Shown piece after piece: positions 17,029 through 26,157 of a DNA stretch of 64,000 nt. The position numbers and the translations under genes were made by a program. This stretch comes from Desulfobacillus sp041396245 (lineage in GTDB: Bacteria > Pseudomonadota > Gammaproteobacteria > Burkholderiales > Rhodocyclaceae). The DNA lies in contig JAWKYW010000009.1 of NCBI GenBank assembly GCA_041396245.1, positions 1-64,000 on the forward strand, given 5' to 3'. Position 1 is the stretch's first letter. Every line of letters starts with the position of its first letter. The notes beneath the pieces were generated by a model, which did no database searches, was not told the origin of the DNA, and worked only from the letters and a program-made list of their open reading frames with translations.

Positions 17029-17101
17029 CGTCATTCCGGGCAAGCGGAGCGCGACCCGGAATCCACGCAGCTCCTGGATTCCCGCTTTCGCGGGAATGAC
17101 G
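17029..17101. repeat. composite dRS3-like repeat (second full copy)
   Basis: It begins CGTCATTCCGGGCAAGCGG and ends GCTTTCGCGGGAATGACG, with the same two-hairpin layout and terminal inverted repeats as 8840-8913. It lies between the thiolase and fadB-like genes in the same operon. Confidence 0.85.
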
Positions 17102-17131
17102 AACAAGCGCATCGAATATCTGGAGTCTTGA

Positions 17132-19267
17132 ATGATCAACTACAACGTCGATTCCGAAGGCATCGCCACCCTCGAGTGGGACCTGCCGGGCCGCACGCAG
17201 AACGTCCTCAACGAACAGAGCATGGCGGCCTTCGCCGCGGCCGCGCAGAAGGCGCTCGCCGACACGTCCGTGAAGGGCATCCTGGTCGCCTCGGCCAAGG
17301 CCGACTTCATCGCCGGCGGCGACCTCGAGATGCTGCTCAAGGCCACCGACGCCCAGGCCATGAGCGACAACCTGAAGCAGTGGCACAAGCTGTTCCGCGT
17401 GCTGGAGACCACCGGCAAGCCGGTGGCGGCGGCGTTGAACGGCACCACCCTCGGCGGCGGCCTGGAGCTGGCGCTGACCTGTCACTACCGCGTCGCCGCC
17501 GACCATCCGAAGGCGCGCTTCGGCTTTCCCGAAGTCACGCTGGGCCTGTTGCCCGGCGCCGGCGGCACGCAGCGCGCGCCGCGCCTGATGGGCATCCAGG
17601 CGGCGCTGCTGTTCCTCACCGAAGGCAAGCGCATCAAGGCGGCCGAGGCGCAGAAGCAGGGCCTGATCCACGCCGTCGTCCCCGCCGGCAAGGAGCGCGA
17701 GGCCGCGCGCGCCTGGCTGCTGGAGGCGGCGGCGAAGGGCGGCAAGGTTCTGCAGCCCTGGGACCAGAAGGGTTACAGGATCCCCGGCGGCGGCGTCATG
17801 ACGCCTTCCGGCATGCAGACCTTCATGGCCGGCAACGCCATGCTGCGCGAGAAGACCCACGACAACTATCCGGCGCAGAAGCACATCCTCTCCTGCGTCT
17901 TCGAGGGGATGCAGACCGACATCGACACCGGCCTCGCCATCGAGTCGCGCTATTTCGTCAACCTGGTGCGCAGCCCCGAGGCGAAGAACATGATCCGCAG
18001 CCTGTTCTTCTTCATGCAGGAGGCGAACAAGCTGGCGCGCCGGCCGCAGGACGTGGTGGCGCAGAAGTTCGCGAAGATCGGCATGCTCGGCGCCGGCATG
18101 ATGGGCGCCGGCATCGCCCACGCCGCGGCGACGGCCGGCCTCGAGGTGGTGCTGCTCGACACCTCGGTCGAGGCCTCCGGGAAGGGCAAGGCCTATTCGG
18201 CGAAACTGCTGGAGAAGCGCGTCGCCAGAAGTCAGTTGTCGCAGGACGGCGCCGCGGCCATCCTGGCGCGCATCAAGCCCACCGCCGACTACGCCGACCT
18301 CGCCGGCTGCGAGCTGGTGGTCGAGGCGGTGTTCGAGGACCGCGCCCTCAAGGCCGACGTGACGAAGCAGACGGAAGCGGTGATTGCGGCCGACGCGATC
18401 TTCGCCTCCAACACCTCGACCCTGCCGATCACGGGACTCGCCGAGGCGAGCGCGCGGCCGGCCAACTTCATCGGCCTGCACTTCTTCTCGCCGGCCGAGA
18501 AGATGCCGCTGGTGGAAATCATCCTCGGCAGGCAGACCTCGCCGGCGACGCTCGCCCGCGCGATGGACTTCGTCCGCGCCATCGGCAAGACGCCGATCGT
18601 GGTCAACGATGCCCGCGGCTTCTACACCAGCCGCGTCTTCGGCACCTACCTGTCGGAAGGCATGGCGCTGCTGCAGGAGGGCGTCGCGCCTGCCCTGATC
18701 GACAACGCCGGGCGGCTGGCCGGCATGCCGGTGGGGCCGCTGGCGCTGGCCGACGAAGTCTCCATCGAGCTGGTGCACAAGATCGCCAGGCAGACGAAGA
18801 AGGATCTTGGCGACCGCTACGCGCCGCGCGCCGCCGACCAGGTCGCCGCGCTCATGGTGGAAAAACTCGGCCGCCTCGGCAAGAAGGGCGGCCACGGCTT
18901 CTACGAATACCCGGCCGACGCGAAGAAGCATCTCTGGCCCGGCCTTGCCGAACACTTCCCCGTCCGCGCCGAACAACCTTCCCTCGAACAGGTGATCGAG
19001 CGCCTGATGCTGATCCAGTCGATCGAGACCGTGCGCTGCCTGGAGGAGGGCGTGCTCACTTCGCCGCAGGACGCCGACGTCGGCGCCATCCTCGGCTGGG
19101 GCTATCCGCCCTTCCGCGGCGGTCCGATCGGCCAGATCCACACCATGGGCGTGGCCAACTTCGTCGCCGCCTGCGACCGCCTGGCGGAACAATGCGGCGA
19201 GCGCTTTCGTCCCACCGAAAAACTTCGCAAAAAAGCGGCAGAGGGTTCACAATTCTTTTCGATTTAA
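17132..19267 (+). CDS. 3-hydroxyacyl-CoA dehydrogenase/enoyl-CoA hydratase fusion (FadB/FadJ type)
   Basis: This 711-residue fusion has an N-terminal crotonase domain (NGTTLGGGLELALTCHYR; FPEVTLGLLPGAGGTQR) and a hydroxyacyl-CoA dehydrogenase domain. The latter starts at the Rossmann motif IGMLGAGMMGAGIAHAAA near residue 312 and continues with FASNTSTLPIT and NFIGLHFFSPAEKMPLVE. It performs hydration and NAD-dependent oxidation of beta-oxidation intermediates. Together with the preceding dehydrogenase and thiolase it completes one beta-oxidation turn. Its 3' end carries the promoter of the downstream transport operon. Confidence 0.93.
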   Translation: MINYNVDSEGIATLEWDLPGRTQNVLNEQSMAAFAAAAQKALADTSVKGILVASAKADFIAGGDLEMLLKATDAQAMSDNLKQWHKLFRVLETTGKPVAAALNGTTLGGGLELALTCHYRVAADHPKARFGFPEVTLGLLPGAGGTQRAPRLMGIQAALLFLTEGKRIKAAEAQKQGLIHAVVPAGKEREAARAWLLEAAAKGGKVLQPWDQKGYRIPGGGVMTPSGMQTFMAGNAMLREKTHDNYPAQKHILSCVFEGMQTDIDTGLAIESRYFVNLVRSPEAKNMIRSLFFFMQEANKLARRPQDVVAQKFAKIGMLGAGMMGAGIAHAAATAGLEVVLLDTSVEASGKGKAYSAKLLEKRVARSQLSQDGAAAILARIKPTADYADLAGCELVVEAVFEDRALKADVTKQTEAVIAADAIFASNTSTLPITGLAEASARPANFIGLHFFSPAEKMPLVEIILGRQTSPATLARAMDFVRAIGKTPIVVNDARGFYTSRVFGTYLSEGMALLQEGVAPALIDNAGRLAGMPVGPLALADEVSIELVHKIARQTKKDLGDRYAPRAADQVAALMVEKLGRLGKKGGHGFYEYPADAKKHLWPGLAEHFPVRAEQPSLEQVIERLMLIQSIETVRCLEEGVLTSPQDADVGAILGWGYPPFRGGPIGQIHTMGVANFVAACDRLAEQCGERFRPTEKLRKKAAEGSQFFSI

Positions 19268-19275
19268 GTCATAAT
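19246..19275 (+). promoter_or_regulatory. putative sigma-70 promoter of the liv-type operon
   Basis: TTCACA (19246-19251) and CATAAT (19270-19275) each match the consensus at five of six positions with an 18-base spacing. They overlap the end of the fadB-like gene, about 85 bases before livH. Transcription would start near 19282. Confidence 0.5.
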
Positions 19276-19298
19276 CGCCGCACACCGAAATAGCGAAA

Positions 19299-19323
19299 GA
19301 CCGTTTTGCATAGCGGAACGGTC
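19299..19323 (+). promoter_or_regulatory. inverted repeat, candidate operator downstream of the liv promoter
   Basis: GACCGTT (19299-19305) is matched by AACGGTC (19317-19323) across 11 bases. It lies just after the likely transcription start, where a bound repressor would block elongation. It could also act as an RNA hairpin in the leader. Confidence 0.35.
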
Positions 19324-19361
19324 GTGCATACAACAAAACCGGGGCCATCGGAGGAGAGGAT

Positions 19362-20258
19362 TTGCTGCAGTTCCTGCAACTCGTCGCGAGCGGCATCGCG
19401 CAAGGCTGCATCTACGGCCTGATCGCGCTGGGCTTCGTGCTCATCTACAAGGCCACCGAGGCGGTCAGCTTCGCCCAGGGCGACCTCATGATGCTGGGCG
19501 GCTTCATCGGCCTGGCCACCACCGTGGTCATGGGCCTCCCGTTCTGGATCGCCTTCCTCGCCACCCTGATCGTCATGCTGCTGGTCGGCATGCTGCTCGA
19601 GCGCGCGGTGCTGCGCCCCCTGCTCGGCCATCCCTCCTTCACCGTCGTGATGGTCACCATCGGCATCGGCTTCCTCGCGCGCGGCCTGGTCACCATGATT
19701 CCCTTCTGGGGCACCGAAACGCATGTCCTGCCGGTGCCCTACCGGGACGAGATCGTCCGCCTCGGCGGCGAGGGCGCGGACGGCGGCCTGATCCTGTCGA
19801 TGGAGCACGTCGTCGTCATCGCCGTCACGGCGCTGCTGATGGCCGTGCTCTACCTGCTCTTCAAGCACACCAAGATCGGCATCGCCATGAAGGCGACCTC
19901 GCAGAACCAGCTCGCGGCCTTCTACATGGGCATCCCGGTGCGGCGCATCAACATGCTGGTGTGGGGCATCGCCGCCGCGGTGGCGGCCTGCGCCGGACTG
20001 CTGCTGGCGCCCATCACTTTCGTGCACGCCAACATGGGCTTCGTCGGCCTGAAGGCCTTTCCCGCCGCCGTCATCGGCGGCTTCGGCAGCATCCCGGGCG
20101 CGCTGGTCGGCGGCCTCATCATCGGCGTCGTCGAGATGCTCTCCGGCTTCTACCTGCCGGAAGGCTTCAAGGACATCGCCGCCTACGTCGTCGTGCTGAT
20201 CATGCTGGTGGTCAAACCCACCGGCCTCTTCGGCGAAAACCTGAGCAAGCGCGTCTGA
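19362..20258 (+). CDS. livH: branched-chain-type ABC transporter permease (LivH)
   Basis: This 298-residue inner-membrane permease begins LQFLQLVASGIAQGCIYGLI and contains FVLIYKATEAVSFAQGDLMM, the LivH signature, plus FPAAVIGGFGSIPGALVGG near the C-terminus. The start is TTG at 19362, chosen because GGAGGAGAGGA ends one base before it and the first helix begins there. It pairs with livM to form the membrane channel. Its stop overlaps the livM start (TGATG). The substrate may be an organic acid rather than an amino acid, given the neighbouring acyl-CoA synthetase. Confidence 0.92.
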   Translation: MLQFLQLVASGIAQGCIYGLIALGFVLIYKATEAVSFAQGDLMMLGGFIGLATTVVMGLPFWIAFLATLIVMLLVGMLLERAVLRPLLGHPSFTVVMVTIGIGFLARGLVTMIPFWGTETHVLPVPYRDEIVRLGGEGADGGLILSMEHVVVIAVTALLMAVLYLLFKHTKIGIAMKATSQNQLAAFYMGIPVRRINMLVWGIAAAVAACAGLLLAPITFVHANMGFVGLKAFPAAVIGGFGSIPGALVGGLIIGVVEMLSGFYLPEGFKDIAAYVVVLIMLVVKPTGLFGENLSKRV

Positions 20259-21334
20259 TGCGATTCCTCTTCAAGACCCACTACCAGCAGGACATCCGCC
20301 TGTTCAAGCACGGCGGCCAGGTGTTCTGGTATTCCGCGCTGGCCCTGGCACTGCTCGCCGCACCCTGGCTGCTGCCGGACTACTGGGTGTCGCAATTCGT
20401 CTTCATCTGGATCTATGCCATCGTCAGCCTCGGCCTGATGCTCCTGATCGGCTTCACCGGCCAGGTCTCGATCGGCCACGCCGCCTTCCTCGCCATGGGC
20501 GCGTACACCGAGGGCTACCTGTACAGCCTCGGCTGGCCCTTCGCCCTGTCGCTCGTCTTCTCGGCGCTGGTGGCCGGCATCACCGGCATCATCGTCGGCC
20601 TGCCGGCGCTGCGGGTGAAGGGCATGTATCTGGCCATCGCCACCCTGGCCTTCGGCTTCATCGTCGAGGAGGCCGTCACCCGCGCCGACGGCATCACCGG
20701 CGGCAACAGCGGCATGCTGGTCGGCAGCCTGGAGGTCTTCGGCCTGCCCATCGACAGCGAACAGCGCATGTACTACCTCTGCCTGTTCCTGCTGGCGCTG
20801 GTCGTGCTGGGCGTGATGAACCTGCTGCGCAGCCCGACCGGGCGTGCCTTCGTCGCCATCCGCGACTCGGAGATCTCGGCGCAGAGCATGGGCATCAACC
20901 TGGCCTACTACAAGACCACCGCCTTCGCCCTCTCCGCCGCCATCACCGGCATCGCCGGCGCGCTCTACGCGCACAAGCTGCGCTTCCTCTCGCCCGAGCA
21001 GTTCACCTTCCTGCAGTCGATCGAACTGCTCATCATCCTGGTGGTGGGCGGCGTCGGCTCCATCTACGGCGCCATCTTCGGCGCCGCCTTCTGGATCATC
21101 GTGCAGCAGCTCATCGTGCTCGCCAAGGACTGGCTGCCGCCGGCGATCGGCCAGCAGACCGGCCTGCAGCCGACCATCTTCGGCATCATCCTGATCGCCT
21201 TCATCCTCTTCGAGCCGATGGGACTGTACGGCCGCTGGCTGAAGATCCGCACCTATTTCCAGCTCTTCCCCTTTTACCGAAAGGGCATGTTCCGGCGGCA
21301 GAAGAGCTACATGAAGTCGGAGCGCATGAAATGA
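20258..21334 (+). CDS. livM: branched-chain-type ABC transporter permease (LivM)
   Basis: This 358-residue permease has an N-terminal soluble stretch (THYQQDIRLFKHGGQ), then multiple membrane helices. It includes LLIGFTGQVSIGHAAFLAMG, the LivM signature, and IELLIILVVGGVGSIYGAIF. It is the second channel subunit. The tail reads YRKGMFRRQKSYMKSERMK, strongly basic and probably cytoplasmic. It starts on the last base of the livH stop. A GC-rich palindromic element separates it from livG. Confidence 0.92.
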   Translation: MRFLFKTHYQQDIRLFKHGGQVFWYSALALALLAAPWLLPDYWVSQFVFIWIYAIVSLGLMLLIGFTGQVSIGHAAFLAMGAYTEGYLYSLGWPFALSLVFSALVAGITGIIVGLPALRVKGMYLAIATLAFGFIVEEAVTRADGITGGNSGMLVGSLEVFGLPIDSEQRMYYLCLFLLALVVLGVMNLLRSPTGRAFVAIRDSEISAQSMGINLAYYKTTAFALSAAITGIAGALYAHKLRFLSPEQFTFLQSIELLIILVVGGVGSIYGAIFGAAFWIIVQQLIVLAKDWLPPAIGQQTGLQPTIFGIILIAFILFEPMGLYGRWLKIRTYFQLFPFYRKGMFRRQKSYMKSERMK

Positions 21335-21351
21335 GGCCGGCTGAAAAGCCT

Positions 21352-21420
21352 CACCGCGGCGAACACGGCGACACGGCGGAAACCCCGTTGATTCGCCGCG
21401 TCGCCGTGCCCGCCGCGGTT
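21352..21420. repeat. multi-unit intercistronic palindrome, GC-rich type (copy 3)
   Basis: The left arm is ACCGCGGCG, AACACGGCG, ACACGGCG. The right arm is its inverse, CGCCGCGTCGCCGTG then CCCGCCGCGGTT. The unit layout is the same as in copies 1 and 2, but the bases are different. It lies between livM and livG. Confidence 0.75.
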
Positions 21421-21437
21421 CAGTCAAGGGGTTCGGA

Positions 21438-22241
21438 ATGAAACCTCTTTTGACCGCAAATCATCTCTCGATCCAGTTCGGCGGCCTGAAGGCCGTCAGC
21501 GACGTCTCCTTCGAGGTGTGGCCGAACGAAGTGTTCTCGCTGATCGGCCCCAATGGTGCCGGCAAGACCACCATCTTCAACATGATCAGCGGGCATTACC
21601 GGCCCAGCGCCGGCTTCGTCACCTACGAGGGCGAGAAGGTCTCCCATCTGCCCCCCTACGAAATCGCCCGCCTCGGCATCGCCCGCACCTTCCAGAACAT
21701 CGAGCTGTTCGAGCACGCCACCGTGCTGCAGAACCTGCTGGTCGGCCGCCACTGCCACCGCCATACCAACTGGCTGCAGGATCTGCTGTTCACGCCGGCC
21801 ACGCGCCGCGCCGAGCTGCAGTTCCGCCGCACCGTCGAGGAGGTCATCGAGTTTCTCGACCTGCAGCACTACCGCGATCAGATGGTGGCAGGCCTGCCCT
21901 ACGGGGTGCGCAAGGTGGTCGAGCTGGGCCGCGCGCTCGCCATGCGGCCCAGGCTGCTGCTGCTCGACGAGCCGTCCTCCGGCCTCAACGTCGAGGAAAC
22001 CGAGGACATGGGCTTCTGGATCGAGGACATCAAGAACGACCTCGGCGTCACGGTGATCATGGTCGAGCACGACATGGGCCTGGTCTCGCGCGTCTCCGAC
22101 CGCGTGCTGGCCCTCAACCAGGGTGAGGAGCTGGCGCTCGGGACCGCCGCCGAGGTGCAGGCGCACCCGGCCGTGATCGAAGCCTACCTGGGGGGGGCCG
22201 ATGACGACGACCTGCCCGCAAGCGCCGGAGCTGTCGCATGA
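21438..22241 (+). CDS. livG: branched-chain-type ABC transporter ATP-binding protein (LivG)
   Basis: This 267-residue ATPase has Walker A GPNGAGKTT, a signature region VRKVVELGRALAMRPRLLLL with Walker B LLLDEPSSGLN, and the switch His in VIMVEHDMGLV. The signature LSGGQ is replaced by LPYGVRK, a common form in LivG proteins linked to organic acid transport. It is one half of the ATPase pair of the importer. Its stop overlaps the livF start by four bases. Confidence 0.92.
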   Translation: MKPLLTANHLSIQFGGLKAVSDVSFEVWPNEVFSLIGPNGAGKTTIFNMISGHYRPSAGFVTYEGEKVSHLPPYEIARLGIARTFQNIELFEHATVLQNLLVGRHCHRHTNWLQDLLFTPATRRAELQFRRTVEEVIEFLDLQHYRDQMVAGLPYGVRKVVELGRALAMRPRLLLLDEPSSGLNVEETEDMGFWIEDIKNDLGVTVIMVEHDMGLVSRVSDRVLALNQGEELALGTAAEVQAHPAVIEAYLGGADDDDLPASAGAVA

Positions 22242-23026
22242 GCCTCGAGGGCGGGATCATCCTCCAGTTGAACAACGTCGAGTCGTCCTACGGCCCGGTG
22301 AAGGCCATCCGCGGCGTCTCGCTCAAGGTGCAGCAGGGCAGCATCGTCACGGTGCTGGGCGCCAACGGCGCCGGCAAGTCGACGATTCTCAAGACCATTT
22401 CCGGCATTCTCGACCCGCAGAAGGGCAGCATCCTCTACCGCGGCGAGCCGATCCAGAAGAAGGACCCGGCCTGGATCGTGCGCCAGGGCATCGCCCACGT
22501 GCCGGAAGGGCGCGAGATCTTCCCGCTGCTGACGGTGCGCGAGAACCTGCTGATGGGCGCCTACACGCGTCCGCTGGCGGAACGCGCCGAAGTGGAGCGG
22601 GAAATGGGGGAGGTGTACGGCTATTTCCCGATCCTCAGGGAACGAATGAACCAGCCGGCCGGCCAGCTCTCCGGCGGCCAGCAGCAGATGCTCGCCATCA
22701 GCCGGGCGCTGCTGGCGAAGCCGACGGTCATGCTGCTCGACGAGCCGAGCCTCGGCCTGTCGCCGAAGCTGACCCGCGAGATCTTCGAGATCGTCGTGCG
22801 CATCAACCGCGAACGCGGCGTCACCCTGCTGGTGGTCGAGCAGAACGCCCGCGTCGCCCTGAAATACGCCGACTTCGGCTACGTCCTGGAAGTCGGCCGC
22901 ATCGTCATGGAGGACCGCTGCGACGTCCTGCGCGAGAAGGAGGACATCAAGGAGTTCTACCTCGGCGTCAAGGAAACCGGCGTGCGCGGCACGCGCCGCT
23001 GGAAGAAGAAGAAAACCTGGCGCTAG
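22238..23026 (+). CDS. livF: branched-chain-type ABC transporter ATP-binding protein (LivF)
   Basis: This 262-residue ATPase carries Walker A GANGAGKST, signature QLSGGQQQMLAISRALL, Walker B VMLLDEPSLGLSP and switch segment VVEQNARVAL. It starts by ATGA overlap with livG and ends 16 bases before the acyl-CoA synthetase gene. The C-terminal tail is lysine- and tryptophan-rich (RRWKKKKTWR), longer than in typical LivF. It completes the importer with livH, livM and livG. Confidence 0.92.
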   Translation: MSLEGGIILQLNNVESSYGPVKAIRGVSLKVQQGSIVTVLGANGAGKSTILKTISGILDPQKGSILYRGEPIQKKDPAWIVRQGIAHVPEGREIFPLLTVRENLLMGAYTRPLAERAEVEREMGEVYGYFPILRERMNQPAGQLSGGQQQMLAISRALLAKPTVMLLDEPSLGLSPKLTREIFEIVVRINRERGVTLLVVEQNARVALKYADFGYVLEVGRIVMEDRCDVLREKEDIKEFYLGVKETGVRGTRRWKKKKTWR

Positions 23027-23042
23027 GACGAGGAAACCGATC

Positions 23043-24914
23043 ATGTGGTGGAAGAAGGACAACGCGCAGTTCTGGGCTACCCGCGAAGTCGTCATGCCGG
23101 GCGATACCATCCCGCGCCTGTTCTGGCACGCCGTGGACCGGCGCGCCGACAAGGTCATCTTCCGCCAGAAATCCTTCGGCCTCTGGCAGACGCTCACCTG
23201 GCGCGAGCTGGGCGGGATCGTGCGCGAAATCGGCATGGGCCTGGTCGAGCTGGGCTACGCGCCGGGCGAGACGGTCTCCATCCTCGGCAACACCCGCCAG
23301 GAATGGCTGTTCAGCGACCTGGCCGCGCTGTGCGCCGGCGGCGTCAGCTCCGGCATCTATCCGACCGACTCCGCCAGCCAGGTCGAATACCTCACGCGGG
23401 ACTCCGACTCCGTCTTTCTCTTCGTCGAGGACGAAGAGCAGCTCGACAAGGCGCTCGAGGCGCGCGAGCGGCTGCCCCGGCTGCGCAGGATCATCGTCTG
23501 GGAAACCAAGGGCCTGCGCGATCTGGACGATGCCCAGGTGATCAGCCTCGACCAGTTGCGCGAGCTGGGCCGCACGCGCCTGGCCCGCCTCGGCACCGCC
23601 GCCGAAGCCGAGTGGCGCGGGCGCATCGACTGCCGCCGGCCGGAGGACCTGGCCATCCTCATCTACACCTCCGGCACCACCGGCAAGCCGAAGGGGGCCA
23701 TGCTCTCGCACCACAACGTGATCCACTCGATCCACGGCTTCAACCTGATCATCGCCCAGAATGAGGATGACGAGCACATGTGCTTTCTGCCGCTGTGCCA
23801 CGTCGCCGAGCGCATGGCCGGCGCCTATTTCTCGCTGTACACCGGCGCCGTGCTCAACTTCGTCGAGAATCCGGAAACCATCCCCGAGAACGTGCGCGAG
23901 ATCCAGCCGACGGTGTTCCTCGCCGTGCCGCGCATCTGGGAGAAGTTCTATTCCGGCGTGATGATCGGCCTGGCGGAAGCCACCGCCCTGGAGAAGCTGG
24001 CCTACAAGTGGGCCATCGGCGTCGGCATGAAGATGGTCGCCCTGTATGAGGCCGGCCGGCCGGTCGGCGGCGGCCTCAGGGCCCTGCACTGGCTCGGCCG
24101 CTTCCTGGTGCTGAACAACGTGCGCAGGCTGATCGGCATCCACCGCTGCCGCTTCCTCGTCACCGGCGCGGCGCCGATCTCGCCGGATCTGGTGCGCTGG
24201 TACATGGCGCTCGGGGTGCCGATGCTGGAGGTGTGGGGCCAGACCGAGTCCGGCGGCGGCGCCACCACCATGCCGATCCACCGCATCAAGCCCGGCATGA
24301 TCGGCACCGCCAACCCCTACTGCGAGGTGAAGGTGGCCGACAATGGCGAGCTGCTGATCCGCGGCGACAACGTCTTCATGGGCTATCTCAACCAGCCGGA
24401 GAAGACCGCCGAAGCCATCGACGCCGAGGGCTGGCTGCACAGCGGCGACGTCGGCTACCGGGACGAGGACGGCTTCTTCAAGATCTCCGATCGCCTCAAG
24501 GACATCATCATCACCGCCGGCGGCAAGAACATCACGCCCTCGGAGATCGAGAACCAGCTCAAGTTCTCGCCCTACGTCACCGATGCGGTGGTGATCGGCG
24601 ACAAGCGGCCGTATCTGGTCTGCCTGATCATGATCGACCAGGAGAACGTCGAAAAATATGCCCAGGACCACGACGTCCCCTTCTCCAACTACGCCAGCCT
24701 GTGCCGGGCGCCGGAGGTGCTGCGGCTGATCGAGCAGGAAGTGGCGCGGGTCAACAAGGCGTTCGCGCGCGTCGAGCAGGTCAAGAAGTTCCGCCTGATA
24801 GAACAGAAGCTGACGGCCGAGGACGACGAGCTGACGCCGACCATGAAGCTCAAGCGAAAATTCGTCAACCAAAAGTATGCAGAGCTTATAGAATCGATGT
24901 ACAAGGAGCAGTAG
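23043..24914 (+). CDS. AMP-forming acyl-CoA synthetase (long-chain type)
   Basis: This 623-residue ligase has the AMP-binding motif YTSGTTGKPKGAMLSHHN near residue 207, the adenine-binding VWGQTESGG and the hinge/catalytic part SGDVGYRDEDGFFKISDRLK, followed by the domain-swing Lys region. It would activate an imported acid to its CoA thioester with ATP. The position between the transporter ATPases and the binding-protein gene strongly suggests that the transporter's substrate is the synthetase's substrate. Subfamily features resemble bacterial FadD15-type long-chain ligases, but chain length cannot be read. Confidence 0.9.
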   Translation: MWWKKDNAQFWATREVVMPGDTIPRLFWHAVDRRADKVIFRQKSFGLWQTLTWRELGGIVREIGMGLVELGYAPGETVSILGNTRQEWLFSDLAALCAGGVSSGIYPTDSASQVEYLTRDSDSVFLFVEDEEQLDKALEARERLPRLRRIIVWETKGLRDLDDAQVISLDQLRELGRTRLARLGTAAEAEWRGRIDCRRPEDLAILIYTSGTTGKPKGAMLSHHNVIHSIHGFNLIIAQNEDDEHMCFLPLCHVAERMAGAYFSLYTGAVLNFVENPETIPENVREIQPTVFLAVPRIWEKFYSGVMIGLAEATALEKLAYKWAIGVGMKMVALYEAGRPVGGGLRALHWLGRFLVLNNVRRLIGIHRCRFLVTGAAPISPDLVRWYMALGVPMLEVWGQTESGGGATTMPIHRIKPGMIGTANPYCEVKVADNGELLIRGDNVFMGYLNQPEKTAEAIDAEGWLHSGDVGYRDEDGFFKISDRLKDIIITAGGKNITPSEIENQLKFSPYVTDAVVIGDKRPYLVCLIMIDQENVEKYAQDHDVPFSNYASLCRAPEVLRLIEQEVARVNKAFARVEQVKKFRLIEQKLTAEDDELTPTMKLKRKFVNQKYAELIESMYKEQ

Positions 24915-24947
24915 GGTAGTAGGTCAACCATGGAGAGGAGACAGGAA

Positions 24948-26111
24948 ATGAAACACTTCAGCATGAAGGTTGCCGTGGCCGCCGTGGCCGCGGCCGTGAC
25001 TTTCGGCGTCCAGGCCGCCCAGGGCGTCAGCAAGGACGAAGTCGTCGTCGGCTCGATCCAGGACCTGTCCGGTCCGCTCGCCGGCTTCAGCAAGCCGGCC
25101 AGGAACGGCATGCAGATGCGCGTCGACGAGCTCAACGAGGCCGGCGGCGTCAACGGCCGCAAGATCAAGCTCATCGTCGAGGACAGCGGCTACGATCCGA
25201 AGAAGGGCATCCTCGCCGCGCAGAAACTGGTCGGGCAGGACAAGATCTTCGCCATGATCGGCACCATCGGCACGCCGGTGGCGGTGGCCACCATGCCCAT
25301 CCTGTTCGAGAAGAACGTGGCGCACCTGTTCCCGCTGACCGGCGCACGGCAGATGTACGAGCCGCTGCACAAGCTGAAGTTCTCCTTCGCCGCCCCCTAC
25401 TATGACCAGATCCGCCTCGGCACGAAATGGATTGCCAGGGAGCGCGGCGCCAAGAGCTTCTGCATCATCCACCAGGACGACGACTTCGGCCTCGAGGTGA
25501 AGCAGGGCGCCGAGGCCGGCCTCAAGGAGATCGGCCTGAAGTTCACCGAGGTCACCACCTACAAGCGCGGCGCCACCGACTTCTCCGCCCAGGTGGCGAA
25601 GATGAAGGCCGCCAACTGCGACACCGTGGTGATGGGCACCATCATCCGCGAGACGCTGGGCACCATCGGCACGGCGCGCAAGATGGGCTGGAATCCGAAA
25701 TTCATCGGCACCTCGGCCTCCTACACCGACCTGATCCACAAGCTGGGCAAGCAGGCCGTCGAGGGCTTCTACTCGATGCACCAGGTCGGCGTGCCCTATC
25801 CGGACGATCCCTCGAAGAACATCCGCGACTGGGCGGCCCGCTACAAGGCCAAGTTCAAGGAGGATCCGGGCCTGTTCTCGGCCTACGGCTACGTCATCGC
25901 CGACCTGTTCTTCCAGGTCGTCAACAAGACCGGCCCGAACCTGACCATGGAGAATTTCGTCAAGACGCTGGAGTCCTCCACTTTCCCGCGCGACATGTTC
26001 GGCAGCCCGGTCTACACCTTCTCGCCGACGCAGCACCTCGGCAACCAGAAGTCCCGCGCCAGCCAGATCCAGGGCGGCAAGTGGGTACCGGTCACCGACT
26101 ACCTCGAGTAA
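24948..26111 (+). CDS. ABC transporter periplasmic substrate-binding protein (LivK-like)
   Basis: This 387-residue protein has a signal peptide (MKHFSMKVAVAAVAAAVTFG, cleaved near VQA) and the Peripla_BP_6 fold: VVVGSIQDLSGPLAGFSKPA, then LNEAGGVNGRKIKLIVEDSG. It captures the ligand for the liv-type importer. The start follows AGGAGACAGGAA; an ATG six codons earlier is less likely because it would precede the signal peptide's basic region. It is the last gene of the operon and is followed by a strong terminator. Confidence 0.92.
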   Translation: MKHFSMKVAVAAVAAAVTFGVQAAQGVSKDEVVVGSIQDLSGPLAGFSKPARNGMQMRVDELNEAGGVNGRKIKLIVEDSGYDPKKGILAAQKLVGQDKIFAMIGTIGTPVAVATMPILFEKNVAHLFPLTGARQMYEPLHKLKFSFAAPYYDQIRLGTKWIARERGAKSFCIIHQDDDFGLEVKQGAEAGLKEIGLKFTEVTTYKRGATDFSAQVAKMKAANCDTVVMGTIIRETLGTIGTARKMGWNPKFIGTSASYTDLIHKLGKQAVEGFYSMHQVGVPYPDDPSKNIRDWAARYKAKFKEDPGLFSAYGYVIADLFFQVVNKTGPNLTMENFVKTLESSTFPRDMFGSPVYTFSPTQHLGNQKSRASQIQGGKWVPVTDYLE

Positions 26112-26134
26112 ATCCGGACCATCCGGCGATCGAC

Positions 26135-26157
26135 GGGGCGCTTCGGCGCCCCTTTTT
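26135..26157 (+). terminator. Rho-independent terminator after the transport operon
   Basis: GGGGCGC pairs with GCGCCCC around a TTCG tetraloop, followed by five T. It ends the liv-type operon and touches the stop codon of the convergent histidine kinase gene. Confidence 0.9.
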
